A stretch of DNA of 64,000 bases from Candidatus Peregrinibacteria bacterium CG11_big_fil_rev_8_21_14_0_20_49_14 (lineage in GTDB: Bacteria; Patescibacteriota; Gracilibacteria; Peribacterales; Peribacteraceae), in contig PCVP01000016.1 in NCBI GenBank assembly GCA_002787035.1, positions 17,425 to 81,424 of the forward strand, read 5' to 3'. Each line of letters starts with the position of its first letter. Positions within the stretch are counted from its first letter, which is position 1. The notes beneath the pieces are model-generated. The model was not told the DNA's origin, ran no database searches, and was given only the letters and a program-made list of their open reading frames with translations. The position numbers and the translations under genes were made by a program. Of this stretch, positions 8,745 through 18,118 are shown in pieces.

Positions 8745-10015
8745 ACTTCTCTCGCTGTCTCTATTTTTACAATTTTTGCGCCTAAGCTACGCAGTTTTTC
8801 ATCGAGACGGTCGTACCCTCTCTCTATATAGCGAACATCGGTAATCGTTGTTTCTCCTTCCGCACAGAGTGCGGCGATAACCATGGCAGCCCCTGCGCGA
8901 ATGTCGTTACTGGCAACCGTACGGCTTCGTAGGGGAGTGGGCCCGATAATCAGCGCTTCGTGAGAGTTCAGTACCTCCACATGCGCTCCCATCTTTTCCA
9001 GTTCGTACAGATATGCCATACGCCCTTCGAACAGTCGCTCGAAAATACGACTGACTCCCTTGGCCTGCGTAAGTGCCACTCCCATTGGTGCCTGCAAGTC
9101 GGTTGGGAAGCCCGGGAAAATATTGGTTTTTACATTCAGTGATTGCAGCGAAGAAATCTCACCGTCTACAAAAAGCACTCCTTCGTCGTTGTACTTACAT
9201 ATCCCACCAAGTCGTTGAATCGTATCTAAGAAAGAAAGCAAATGTTCCGGGTCCGTGCCGTGCAAACGCACTTTTCCTTTCGTCACCAATGCGGCAATAA
9301 CAAGGCACCCCGCTTCGAGGTAATCGAATGGTACGGTTGCAGATACGCACTGCAATGACTTCTTTCCCCGAACAACAACAGTGTGCGTTCCTATGCCCTC
9401 GACCTCCGCACCCATATCTCGGGCCATCATCTCCACTGCTTGCACGTGAGGTTCTGCGGCTGCGATATCTATGCGGGTTTCACCTTCCAGGAGTGCTGCT
9501 GCAAGAACAGCGTTCTCTGTGGCAGTGACAGAGAACTCAGGCAGTACTATGCGACCGGGTCGCAGTTCCCCCTGCAAATGCAGTACTTCCTCCGTACTCA
9601 TATTCTGAGCACCGAGTTGCTCCAACGCTCCGATATGCGCTCCGACAGGACGCTTCCCGAGTACGCATCCGCCGGGATACGCCATTTCCACCACTCCAAA
9701 CCTGGCCAGAAGAGGACCAAGCAGTACGATGGATCCGCGTAACTTGGAAACAAACTCGGATGAAATAGGCTTACTTTGCAGGTTGTGTGTGCGTATGCGT
9801 ACCGTGCCGTTTTGAAACGATGTCTCCCCACCGAGAAATTCAAGGATGGAAAGCATGGAACGTACGTCTCGCAAGTCCGGCACGTTATGCAGTACCGTCT
9901 CTCCGCTACAGAGAACGGACCCTGCCATCATGGGAAGAGCGGCATTTTTCGAGCCGCCTATGGTCACATCTCCGCGAAGCGCGGTGCCACCCTGTACTCT
10001 GTATTGAATATCCAT
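8741..10015 (-). CDS. murA: UDP-N-acetylglucosamine 1-carboxyvinyltransferase
   Basis: GGSKNAALPMMAGSVL, PGGCVLGKRPVGAHIGALEQLGA (active-site Cys region), FPTDLQAPMGVALTQAKGVSRIFE. Listed ORF extends further upstream; MDIQYRVQGG is the likely start. Confidence 0.95.
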   Translation of the reverse strand: MDIQYRVQGGTALRGDVTIGGSKNAALPMMAGSVLCSGETVLHNVPDLRDVRSMLSILEFLGGETSFQNGTVRIRTHNLQSKPISSEFVSKLRGSIVLLGPLLARFGVVEMAYPGGCVLGKRPVGAHIGALEQLGAQNMSTEEVLHLQGELRPGRIVLPEFSVTATENAVLAAALLEGETRIDIAAAEPHVQAVEMMARDMGAEVEGIGTHTVVVRGKKSLQCVSATVPFDYLEAGCLVIAALVTKGKVRLHGTDPEHLLSFLDTIQRLGGICKYNDEGVLFVDGEISSLQSLNVKTNIFPGFPTDLQAPMGVALTQAKGVSRIFERLFEGRMAYLYELEKMGAHVEVLNSHEALIIGPTPLRSRTVASNDIRAGAAMVIAALCAEGETTITDVRYIERGYDRLDEKLRSLGAKIVKIETAREV

Positions 10016-10082
10016 GAGGCTAGAAGTATAGCGTATGCGCAAGTAACGGAAACAGACATCGAAGATATTCTGCACCCACCTT

Positions 10083-10523
10083 TTACGACTCCATATTCGC
10101 TTTCTTCCGTATAAGAAGCATTTCCAGCAATAAGAGAGCCACACCGATTGTTATGCAGCTATCCGCCGTATTGAAGATAGGAAAAGTGCCAATTTGAAAT
10201 AAATCGGTCACTTTGCCATCTAAGAATCTGTCGACGATATTTGCCATGCCACCACCAAGAATGAGCCCGAATCCGAGTGCACTCTCTCTGCTCTTTGCTG
10301 TACGAAGAGCCATGGAAAAAAGCACCGTGACCGCCACCGCAATCAGCAATGGCTCAAAGAGCCCTAATTCAAGCCCAAAAGCCACTCCGGAATTCTTAGA
10401 TGGAGTAAGCCCTACCGCAGAACCAATAATGGGAATTCGCTCATGTAAATAGCGCTCAGTAAGCAATGTGGATATCACGCTTCCGATAAAACTGACGGCC
10501 GTTGTACCCCAAAAAAGACGCAT
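10083..10523 (-). CDS. lspA: lipoprotein signal peptidase
   Basis: NSGVAFGL, GGGMANIVDRFLDGKVTDLFQIG and FNTADSCITIGV motifs. Confidence 0.92.
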   Translation of the reverse strand: MRLFWGTTAVSFIGSVISTLLTERYLHERIPIIGSAVGLTPSKNSGVAFGLELGLFEPLLIAVAVTVLFSMALRTAKSRESALGFGLILGGGMANIVDRFLDGKVTDLFQIGTFPIFNTADSCITIGVALLLLEMLLIRKKANMES

Positions 10524-10551
10524 ATTCTGCCGTATTGTACCCCCTCCGCAC

Positions 10552-10579
10552 TTGATTTACCCCTTAAAAGGGGTACAAT
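10552..10579 (+). promoter_or_regulatory. putative nusA promoter with palindrome in spacer
   Basis: TTGATT (10552-10557), 16 bp, TACAAT (10574-10579); perfect palindrome TACCCCTTAAAAGGGGTA at 10558-10575. Confidence 0.45.
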
Positions 10580-10680
10580 AGATTTGACCGTTGATGATGA
10601 TCAATTTTCACTGCTTCAGTTCTTACTGAAACGGTGGTTTTCCAGTCAGTTGTCTTTTCCATTCTTTTCAATCCCGCACT

Positions 10681-11985
10681 ATGCGCGCCTCATTCATAGC
10701 AGCCATTAACCAGATTTGTTCCGAAAAAAACGTCAGCCCCGAACAGGTGCTGGAGGCCATCAAACAAGCCATTGCCACCGCGTACCGCAAAGACTTCGGT
10801 AATCGTGAGCAGGAAATTCGTGTGGAACTCGAAGAGGGAAGAGATATGCCAACTATCCTTCTTATTAAAGAAGTGGTGGACGAGGTGGAAAACGACAACT
10901 TCGAAATTAGCCTCGACGATGCACGAAAAATGAAAAAAGATGTCGATACGGGAGATGAGCTGGAAATAGATGTGACTCCTACGGGATACGGACGAATTGC
11001 GGCGCAAGCTGCGAAGCAGGTTATTTTGCAAAAACTCCAGGAGGCGGAGAAGCAGAGTTTGTACGAAATGTTCAAAGATCGCGAGGAAGAACTTCTTACG
11101 GCCACCGTTACAAAAGTGGAACCGAACTGGGTAACACTGGAAATAGAAGGCATGACTGTCAGTCTTCCGTGGAAAGAGCAAATTCCCGGTGAGCATTACT
11201 ACACGGGAAAGCGTATTCGCGTATACCTCGATACGGTGGAACTTACGGGAAAAGGACCTCAGTTACGTATTTCACGTACGCACCGAGGATTGGTTCGCAA
11301 GCTGCTCGAATTGGAAATTCCCGAGGTACGCAATGGTGATGTTGAAATTAAGGCTATCGCACGAGACCCGGGCTTCCGTAGCAAAGTGGCTGTTGCAAGT
11401 TCGGATCCTCGAATTGATCCTATCGGTGCGTGTGTCGGTCAGAAGGGTGTGCGCATTCAGTCGGTTATGGAAGAGTTGAACGGAGAACGTGTGGATATGA
11501 TTGAATGGTCCGAAGACCCCATTCGTCTTATTTCAACGGCACTGCAACCTGCGGCAATTTCCGCAGTTATCATCGTAAACAACGAAGAGGGTGTGGACGT
11601 AGAAGGACGAAGAATTAAAAAGCGTGCCGCTGTGTTCGTGGAAGAAGCACAACGCCCCATGGCAATCGGAAAGAAGGGGCAAAATATTCGTCTGGCCACG
11701 GAGCTTTCGGGCTATGAACTGGATATGTACAACTACGAAGAACTCCCGGCCTTCAAGGCAAAGCTGGCAGAGCTTACAGGCTTGGATAACATCCAGATAA
11801 AGGAATTGGCATTGGAAGATGCCGAAGAAGGAGAAGATGCTCCTGCGCCTGCAAAAGCCGCTCCCAAAGCAAAAAAGGAAGAAACACCTGCGGAAAAAGA
11901 AGATGCTGTCGCTGAAACCGAGGAAGCAAGCATCGGGCCCGTTGCGGAGGAAGCCACAGAAGAAACAGAAGAAACCAAGGAATAA
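10681..11985 (+). CDS. nusA: transcription termination/antitermination factor NusA with acidic C-terminal tail
   Basis: TVELTGKGPQLRISRTHRGLVRKLLELEIPEVRNGDVEIKAIARDPGFRSKVAVAS, DPIGACVGQKGVRIQSVMEELNGERVDMIEW, KH domains. Confidence 0.96.
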   Translation: MRASFIAAINQICSEKNVSPEQVLEAIKQAIATAYRKDFGNREQEIRVELEEGRDMPTILLIKEVVDEVENDNFEISLDDARKMKKDVDTGDELEIDVTPTGYGRIAAQAAKQVILQKLQEAEKQSLYEMFKDREEELLTATVTKVEPNWVTLEIEGMTVSLPWKEQIPGEHYYTGKRIRVYLDTVELTGKGPQLRISRTHRGLVRKLLELEIPEVRNGDVEIKAIARDPGFRSKVAVASSDPRIDPIGACVGQKGVRIQSVMEELNGERVDMIEWSEDPIRLISTALQPAAISAVIIVNNEEGVDVEGRRIKKRAAVFVEEAQRPMAIGKKGQNIRLATELSGYELDMYNYEELPAFKAKLAELTGLDNIQIKELALEDAEEGEDAPAPAKAAPKAKKEETPAEKEDAVAETEEASIGPVAEEATEETEETKE

Positions 11986-12002
11986 CTTCATAGGAAATTA
12001 CC

Positions 12003-14318
12003 ATGTCCCGATGGCGGCTCACCCGCTACCATCGGTTCATGCAGTTCCCAAATCTTCCGCTCGTTGTCTTAGACACAGAAACAACAGGACTCGTACCGCG
12101 TGTGAATAAAATCATTGAATTTGCATGCGTGCGACTTCGTAACGGAGCGGTGGAAGAAGAGTACGAGCAGCTTATTTCCGTCGAGGTTGCCATTCCTCCG
12201 CAAGTGGAAGTATTGACGCGCATTAAAAATGCGGACCTGGAAGGAAAACCCATATTTGACGATGTCCGAGATGAAATTGTACGTCGCATCGGAGAAGATA
12301 CGATCATAGTCGGACAGAATATTCCGTACGACATGGCTATGCTGAAAGCTGAGGGAATAGACCTTTCAGACCGGCCGTGGATAGATACATCCATGCTCGC
12401 ATCTCTCGTGTTTCCGAATCTCGAAAGCTATTCTCTGGGGTACGTAAGCACCGTGCTACGACTGAATCATGCTCCTGTACACCGCGCACTGGGCGACGTG
12501 CATGCGACCATGGAACTGCTTGGCTCTTGCTGGGAACGCCTGTTGGAACTTCCCGATGATATGCGGAAGCAAGCGCAGAACCTCATGCAGAAAGCGCCGG
12601 AAGGGTACGGAAGGTTTTTCGATGCGTTACCCGCAAGCACCAACAAGAAAGCGCCCGTATGGCTGACAGTAACAAAGCGCGATGCAGGCGAAGCAAAGGC
12701 CGATATTTTCGGCATAGCTCTTACAAAACCGGAGGGTGCCGTCACTCTTATAGAAGAGCCTCCCGCACCCGGCGTACTGGAGGAAATAATTACGACTGCA
12801 GCGGCAGACAGTACTACCGTTCATTGGATTGCAGTGAAGAATTTGGAAGCAACGTGTAAGAGGTTGATTCTACCCGATGGGGTACGCGTGCTGTCGCCAC
12901 CGTTCCTGCTGCCGGATCCTGACTCACAAGATGCGCTGCTCGCACAGGAATCTCTGACCGCAGACGAGGCGACGCTCGCACTGAAGCTTTTATGGTATTC
13001 GCCATCCATGCAATCGGATTTTCCTCTTCATGGAGATGAAATTTCTGTCTGGAATGGCAAAATTGCCTGCACGGAAGAATCTCCTGCGTACATACGTCAA
13101 TTCGAAAATCTTCCCAGTGTCATTCTTTTGGATCACAGGCAATTACTCTCATTTGTAGCGGATCCTGCCCACACAGCGCACGGTGCCCTTTCGGAAGATG
13201 CGCACATTATTATAGATGATGCTTCCATGCTGGAAGATACCGCGACCAAAGCATACGGCTGGCAATGCGCGGTGCCTTACTTGCGCGCCGCTGCGGAAGG
13301 AAATGAGGCCCTCACAAAACTGGCCGATATAACCGCCTTGTGGGCGGAACGCACGCGCAACGGGCAGGACATTCGGTATCTTGCCGTGAGTGATTTACGT
13401 AATCCTGATGTGCAAGGAATGTGTGCCATTCTGGAAGAAGCACTGGCCAACACTGCGCTGCCAAAACTTGCATTACGGCAGCTTTCTCATCTGCTACAGA
13501 TACTGCAACCGGAAAATCTGCATGATCGAATCGCATACATTGAAATGCGCTATAACGGAGAACTTCATATTCAGTCCGTACCGGAGCGCATCGGAAGTTT
13601 TTTACAGCAACACTTGTACGGAACGTACCCCACGAGCCTGCTTATTCCTCCGGGGTCTGCGCAGTCTCTTGCCGAAATATTGCCTGTCGGAACCGCAACG
13701 ACTCTGTATTCCGACATAGTGGCAGATATTCCGTTCGCGCTGAGCTACCCGGAAGACTGCCAACTGGAGTCGCTTCTGCAAAACCCTTCGGAAGGAAAAA
13801 GTATTCTTCTTCTTGGAAGCAAAAGAAGTATAGACGGAGCATACATACAACATGCGGAAGAAATGGAACAGAGAGGTATTACACTCATATGCCAAGGGCT
13901 GTGTGGTGGAGCGGGTCGTATGAGGGCAAACTTTATCGCGTCGGAAAATACGACGCTCTGGTTACTCACTCCGTGGGCATACGAAGGAGTAAGCTTGCCG
14001 GAAGGGGAGGCAGACAGGCTGATTATTTTCAGTCTGCCATTCGACCACCCTTCTCATGCGGTTCTCAGCAGAAGAGCAGAGCACTACCAGAACGCTTTCG
14101 AGCAGTATTCGATGGCAAGACTCCTTCATAGACTTTTCCGTCTCCTGCGAACCTTCAGCACACAATGTTCGAAAGGCGCGAGTGTGCAAATAATGGATGA
14201 TAGGCTGCGTACAAAAGGGTACGGCAAATACATTCTTTCATTCTTGTCGCAATTTGTTGTGGAACATACGACAGAGAATGCGAAAGAAGTACCCGGCCAA
14301 CCTTCGCTATTTTCGTAA
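12003..14318 (+). CDS. DnaQ-like 3'-5' exonuclease fused to a DinG-like (apparently degenerate) helicase region
   Basis: VVLDTETTGL, VGQNIPYDMAML, HRALGDVHATMELL (DEDDh exonuclease); C-terminal LLTPWAYEGVSLPEGEADRLIIFSLPFDHPSHAVLSRRAE resembles DinG motifs; no clear Walker A. Confidence 0.75.
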   Translation: MSRWRLTRYHRFMQFPNLPLVVLDTETTGLVPRVNKIIEFACVRLRNGAVEEEYEQLISVEVAIPPQVEVLTRIKNADLEGKPIFDDVRDEIVRRIGEDTIIVGQNIPYDMAMLKAEGIDLSDRPWIDTSMLASLVFPNLESYSLGYVSTVLRLNHAPVHRALGDVHATMELLGSCWERLLELPDDMRKQAQNLMQKAPEGYGRFFDALPASTNKKAPVWLTVTKRDAGEAKADIFGIALTKPEGAVTLIEEPPAPGVLEEIITTAAADSTTVHWIAVKNLEATCKRLILPDGVRVLSPPFLLPDPDSQDALLAQESLTADEATLALKLLWYSPSMQSDFPLHGDEISVWNGKIACTEESPAYIRQFENLPSVILLDHRQLLSFVADPAHTAHGALSEDAHIIIDDASMLEDTATKAYGWQCAVPYLRAAAEGNEALTKLADITALWAERTRNGQDIRYLAVSDLRNPDVQGMCAILEEALANTALPKLALRQLSHLLQILQPENLHDRIAYIEMRYNGELHIQSVPERIGSFLQQHLYGTYPTSLLIPPGSAQSLAEILPVGTATTLYSDIVADIPFALSYPEDCQLESLLQNPSEGKSILLLGSKRSIDGAYIQHAEEMEQRGITLICQGLCGGAGRMRANFIASENTTLWLLTPWAYEGVSLPEGEADRLIIFSLPFDHPSHAVLSRRAEHYQNAFEQYSMARLLHRLFRLLRTFSTQCSKGASVQIMDDRLRTKGYGKYILSFLSQFVVEHTTENAKEVPGQPSLFS

Positions 14319-14322
14319 GAAA

Positions 14323-14348
14323 TAGCCCCGGCAAAGCTGCCGGGGCTA
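14323..14348. terminator. GC-rich stem-loop, likely terminator
   Basis: TAGCCCCGGCA-aagc-TGCCGGGGCTA, 11 bp perfect stem; followed by TTTCTT on the minus strand. Confidence 0.6.
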
Positions 14349-14377
14349 CGTGTCGCTCATCACTTCGTCTTCGTGGG

Positions 14378-14524
14378 TTACTTCTGTTGCGTGTCCATCT
14401 GGTTTGCAACGTTACCAAAGACATCTTTGGTCTTCCGGCCGAGAGGCCTGAAAATGTGCGTCGCAATCACGACGACCACAACAACGAGAAGTGCGCACCC
14501 AACAAGTCTGTCTAAGCGGGTCAT
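14378..14524 (-). CDS. small single-TM protein (48 aa), weakly Flp-pilin-like
   Basis: AAGGAGG Shine-Dalgarno before ATG: MTRLDRLVGCALLVVVVVVIATHIFRPLGRKTKDVFGNVANQMDTQQK. Confidence 0.55.
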   Translation of the reverse strand: MTRLDRLVGCALLVVVVVVIATHIFRPLGRKTKDVFGNVANQMDTQQK

Positions 14525-14626
14525 GATGACCTCCTTAAATGAGCAACTGTCGACAAGCTGCTCGCCCCTGATTCTTTCCATGTTTGTCGACTATATAATT
14601 ATACAATTATTTAATATTTTTGTAAA

Positions 14627-14962
14627 TTACTCCTGCGGTATGCAGAAAACGCCTCTGTCTTCTCCCCAGTCATTGCAGGCAGGCAGAAGCTCGCACTGGG
14701 ACGCCGTACCGTCCGCATACAGAATGTAGTGCGGAGTGTTCAAGCGACACTGCTCTGCGCATTCATGCGGGCTCTCAGCTCCCTGTGAATAGTTGTATTC
14801 CACAGCGATGGGATCTCCTTGGCAGGGATCTCCATCCATAATTGCACTCGGAGAACGGTCATTCTTTGGCAATGCCAACGACTGCATAAGCACTATGACA
14901 AATACAAAAGAGCATACAACTACGTAGAGCGTGTTCTCGGTATGTAAGTCGCTTTCAGGCAT
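14627..14962 (-). CDS. membrane-anchored Cys-rich protein
   Basis: N-terminal TM then DPCQGD, HECAEQCRLN, CELLPAC and VFCI; PAN-like look. Confidence 0.5.
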   Translation of the reverse strand: MPESDLHTENTLYVVVCSFVFVIVLMQSLALPKNDRSPSAIMDGDPCQGDPIAVEYNYSQGAESPHECAEQCRLNTPHYILYADGTASQCELLPACNDWGEDRGVFCIPQE

Positions 14963-14980
14963 AAGGAGAGTATACAGGTG

Positions 14981-16372
14981 CTACCTGCTTTCGCGCATCC
15001 AGACTACGAAAAATGTTCTCCAGAGAATCCAGAGATCTAGGAATAGGGACCATTCTTCAATGTATTGGATGTCCAAACGCACTTCCTCTTCGAAACGAAG
15101 ATTACTTCTGCCGGATATTTGCGCGAGCCCTGTAATGCCGGGCTTCACCGCAAACACGCGCCGCTGCTGAGGAGAATAGAGATCCACCTCCGCAGGCAAA
15201 TGAGGACGCGGACCCACCAGAGACATCTGTCCCACAAACACATTGAGGAGCTGCGGAAGTTCATCGAGGTCGAACCTTCGCAGAATATGACCGATGCGGG
15301 TAATGCGAGGATCGTTCGGTATCTTAAAGAGGGGTCCGTCATTACGCCGGTTGTCTGCAAGCAGTTTCTCTTTCTGCTGTTCGGCATCTTGTACCATCGA
15401 CCGGAATTTCAGTACTGGTATGCGGCACCCTGCTTTCTCTCCCACCCGCCAAGACACGAACACAATCGGCCATCCGGAATCAACAATAATAACAATGGCA
15501 ATGAGAAGAAAGAGAGGGGAAAGCACCGCAAGAAGCATGCCGCTTACTGCCATATCGAACGCGCGTTTCCATACGCGCCCCCATCCGTCCAATGGCGTCG
15601 GTTGAAAACGCATCATGGGAAACAGCCCCAAACGCTCCACAGCCAGCTGGTGCGGCACGTCCGCAAATACGGGAGGCAGAAAGGCGTACCCTATGTGCTG
15701 TGAGCGACAGTACTCTATGAGTGTGATTGTTTCGTTACTTTCGGGGTTCGGATCTGTTTGTACCACCAAATCGAGTTTATGGTCGGATGACAATGCCGTA
15801 AGAGAAGCGAAGTCGGGAAGATGTCCCAAATATTTGTATCGAATGTCTCTGAGGAGAGTATCACGTGCACCCTGCGCTATGGGCTGCATTCCCAATGAAA
15901 CGACGTGCCTTACACCTACGCCCGCACGCAAAAACGATCGCTGTAACAGTACGACTGCCGCACGAGAAGTCAGCACAAAGAAGGCGATGAAAAACGTCGC
16001 GTGTAACAGGAGCACACGAGAGTAAAACAGCTGTTTACGCACCAAAAAATACCACCCAATGACCACCACAATCCAGAGAGCACTGGCAACGATAATACTC
16101 CCGACCTCATTCCATGCGCTGCGCGTACTGCGAAGTGAGTACATATGCAGCAATCCCGCTATGAGGACAAAAAGCACCATGCCGGGCAGAGCAAACGAGT
16201 GAAAATATACATCTATGGACGGCAGTGTTGTTGCGGGGTCCAGAAGTTGCACACGGGGAATAAGGTCTACGCTTGCTTCACGCAAACGGTAGCTAAGAAG
16301 AAGCGCAGCCATAACAGCCAATGCATCCAAAGGAATGCGCAGTATGCCGAAAAGTACCTCAGACTTCTTCAC
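14981..16372 (-). CDS. polyprenyl-phosphate sugar phosphotransferase (WbaP/exopolysaccharide family)
   Basis: N-terminal TMs; KRAFDMAVSGMLLAVLSPLFLLIAI, KFRSMVQDAE, GHILRRFDLDELPQLLNVFVGQMSLVGPRPHLP, KPGITGLAQISGRS. Confidence 0.93.
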   Translation of the reverse strand: MKKSEVLFGILRIPLDALAVMAALLLSYRLREASVDLIPRVQLLDPATTLPSIDVYFHSFALPGMVLFVLIAGLLHMYSLRSTRSAWNEVGSIIVASALWIVVVIGWYFLVRKQLFYSRVLLLHATFFIAFFVLTSRAAVVLLQRSFLRAGVGVRHVVSLGMQPIAQGARDTLLRDIRYKYLGHLPDFASLTALSSDHKLDLVVQTDPNPESNETITLIEYCRSQHIGYAFLPPVFADVPHQLAVERLGLFPMMRFQPTPLDGWGRVWKRAFDMAVSGMLLAVLSPLFLLIAIVIIVDSGWPIVFVSWRVGEKAGCRIPVLKFRSMVQDAEQQKEKLLADNRRNDGPLFKIPNDPRITRIGHILRRFDLDELPQLLNVFVGQMSLVGPRPHLPAEVDLYSPQQRRVFAVKPGITGLAQISGRSNLRFEEEVRLDIQYIEEWSLFLDLWILWRTFFVVWMRESR

Positions 16373-16457
16373 AAGATAGCAGTGTACTACAGCTTACGCG
16401 TATGATCCGTAAAATATGAGCGAAGTGGAAATACCCGACAAAAGCAGTATTGCTTAC

Positions 16458-17957
16458 TTATTCGACACACATAAATCCAAATCGTCCTTCCAGTCTTCTG
16501 TTCACGCGATCGAGCATCTTTTCATCGCTTTTAAACCACCGCATTACCCTATCGCACACCCTTCCTTTAAATGATTCACTTACCACTTCTCGCACCGGAA
16601 TTGCGCGATTTTGAGAATTGTTTTGCTGCAAAACATGTGCATTCAGACGATTTTGGATACGTTGTACTTCGGGTGAAACAATATCTTCTTGTTGACGCTC
16701 CACAGTTCGCACGGCCATTTTAGATGGTGTCATATCCACCTTTACCACAGGTTCATCGCTCTCCGGAGCAGCCCCTTTAAGAGCCTCTTGTGCTTGCCTG
16801 GCGCGAAGTAGTTGTAAGCGTGCCGCCTTTCCCGCACCACCATGACTTCCCGTACCTGTGGTCGGAGAAGATGTTGATGCTAAATCTGCCGTATCCGTAC
16901 TTGCCAATGCATCTTGTGCATCTGTAAATGTGATAGTGATAAGCTGACCGTTTGCTGCTTCCAGAGTACCGTTTTCCGATGTGGGACTGGAATTTGCAGA
17001 CGGTATGGAACCTGTAAATTGCGCAGAAGTATTATTTGTTTCTGTAAGCGTGACGGTTTCGGAGTCTCCGTTACCGAGTGATACGGTAATGGAAACCGTA
17101 TCTTGCGCCGTACCACTGATGTTTTCATCCTGTTCTGTGAGGCTGAAGTAGACCGTCGCACCGAGCGGAAAACTGGATTGTGCCGCAAGGTACGTACTGT
17201 CACTCACAATGAAACTTGTTGCAGTATGCGTAACTTTTCCTGTGCCTTCGTTGAGAGTTGCGAAGTTTATAATGCTTGCACCTGTGGCAAAGAGTGTATT
17301 GCTGCCAAGCGCCAACGTGGAACCCGTATTAATCTGTACCGTGCCGGTCACACTGTGATTACTGGAAAATGTGGTACTCGTACCGGAGGCAATGGTGATA
17401 CTTGCAATGGTTGCATTGTTCGTATCGACTGTTTGTGTGCCTCCATTAAATACAAAAGTGCCTGTTGCAGTAAAAGTAACCCCTGCAGAAATCGCAAGAC
17501 TTCCCGAAAGAGTCACGGTATTTTGCAGCCCTGTGACCGTACCTCCTGTTTGTGTAAAGTTACCTGATGTATTGATTCTTGCATTACCACCCGTAAACGT
17601 ACCTCCTCCTATGCTTATACCGGAAGACCCGACTGTCAGAGTGCCCGTACCCTGTAGCACCGCACCGGTCCAAACATTATTCAGCTCGATACCTCCGACA
17701 TTCACAGCACTTCGAATAGTCACTGTCGACCCGCTGTAGCTAAAAATAGCCGTATCGGATGCTCCCGGCACACTCGCTCCCGTCGCCCCCTTCGGGGAAG
17801 TAGACCAGTTGTTCGTGTCTTCCCATCGATCACTGTTATTTACCGCACCGACCCAGTGACGATCTGCGGCATACGCAGTGGAAGAAAGGAGCATGAGTCC
17901 CGTCACTCCGAAGAGCGTGGGAAAAAACTGCCTTCTGTACATTTGATTGCTATACAT
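16458..17957 (-). CDS. secreted adhesin-like beta-repeat protein
   Basis: Signal peptide LMLLSSTAYAADRHWVGAVNNSDRWEDTNNWS; Gly/Thr/Ser-rich repeats (TGTLTVGSSGISIGGGTFTGGNARINTSGNFTQTGGTVTG). Confidence 0.7.
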   Translation of the reverse strand: MYSNQMYRRQFFPTLFGVTGLMLLSSTAYAADRHWVGAVNNSDRWEDTNNWSTSPKGATGASVPGASDTAIFSYSGSTVTIRSAVNVGGIELNNVWTGAVLQGTGTLTVGSSGISIGGGTFTGGNARINTSGNFTQTGGTVTGLQNTVTLSGSLAISAGVTFTATGTFVFNGGTQTVDTNNATIASITIASGTSTTFSSNHSVTGTVQINTGSTLALGSNTLFATGASIINFATLNEGTGKVTHTATSFIVSDSTYLAAQSSFPLGATVYFSLTEQDENISGTAQDTVSITVSLGNGDSETVTLTETNNTSAQFTGSIPSANSSPTSENGTLEAANGQLITITFTDAQDALASTDTADLASTSSPTTGTGSHGGAGKAARLQLLRARQAQEALKGAAPESDEPVVKVDMTPSKMAVRTVERQQEDIVSPEVQRIQNRLNAHVLQQNNSQNRAIPVREVVSESFKGRVCDRVMRWFKSDEKMLDRVNRRLEGRFGFMCVE

Positions 17958-18003
17958 ATACTTCTTACGGACATAGTACCACTGTTGAGTGATCTACATG
18001 AAG

Positions 18004-18014
18004 CCCCCCCCCCC
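18004..18014. repeat. 11-nt homopolymeric C tract
   Basis: aagCCCCCCCCCCCatttg, 47 bp upstream of the adhesin-like ORF start (17957, minus). Confidence 0.85.
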
Positions 18015-18118
18015 ATTTGCCGCTTGCAAAAGCTTACATTTGTCTTTTTATATCTCTGGAGCCACCGGTTTTTCGTTCGATACAGCTTATAGCGTCATTC
18101 AGGAATTCTAAAGAAGCC

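Noticed and set aside
9967-9988. Third copy of the tRNA-linked repeat (CCGCGAAGCGCGGTG)
   Set aside because: Only about 10 nt match, inside conserved murA coding sequence; chance similarity.
14582-14640. Mobile element boundary suggested by GTCGAC repeats and AT-rich stretch
   Set aside because: No transposase, terminal inverted repeats or target duplication found here or elsewhere in the window.
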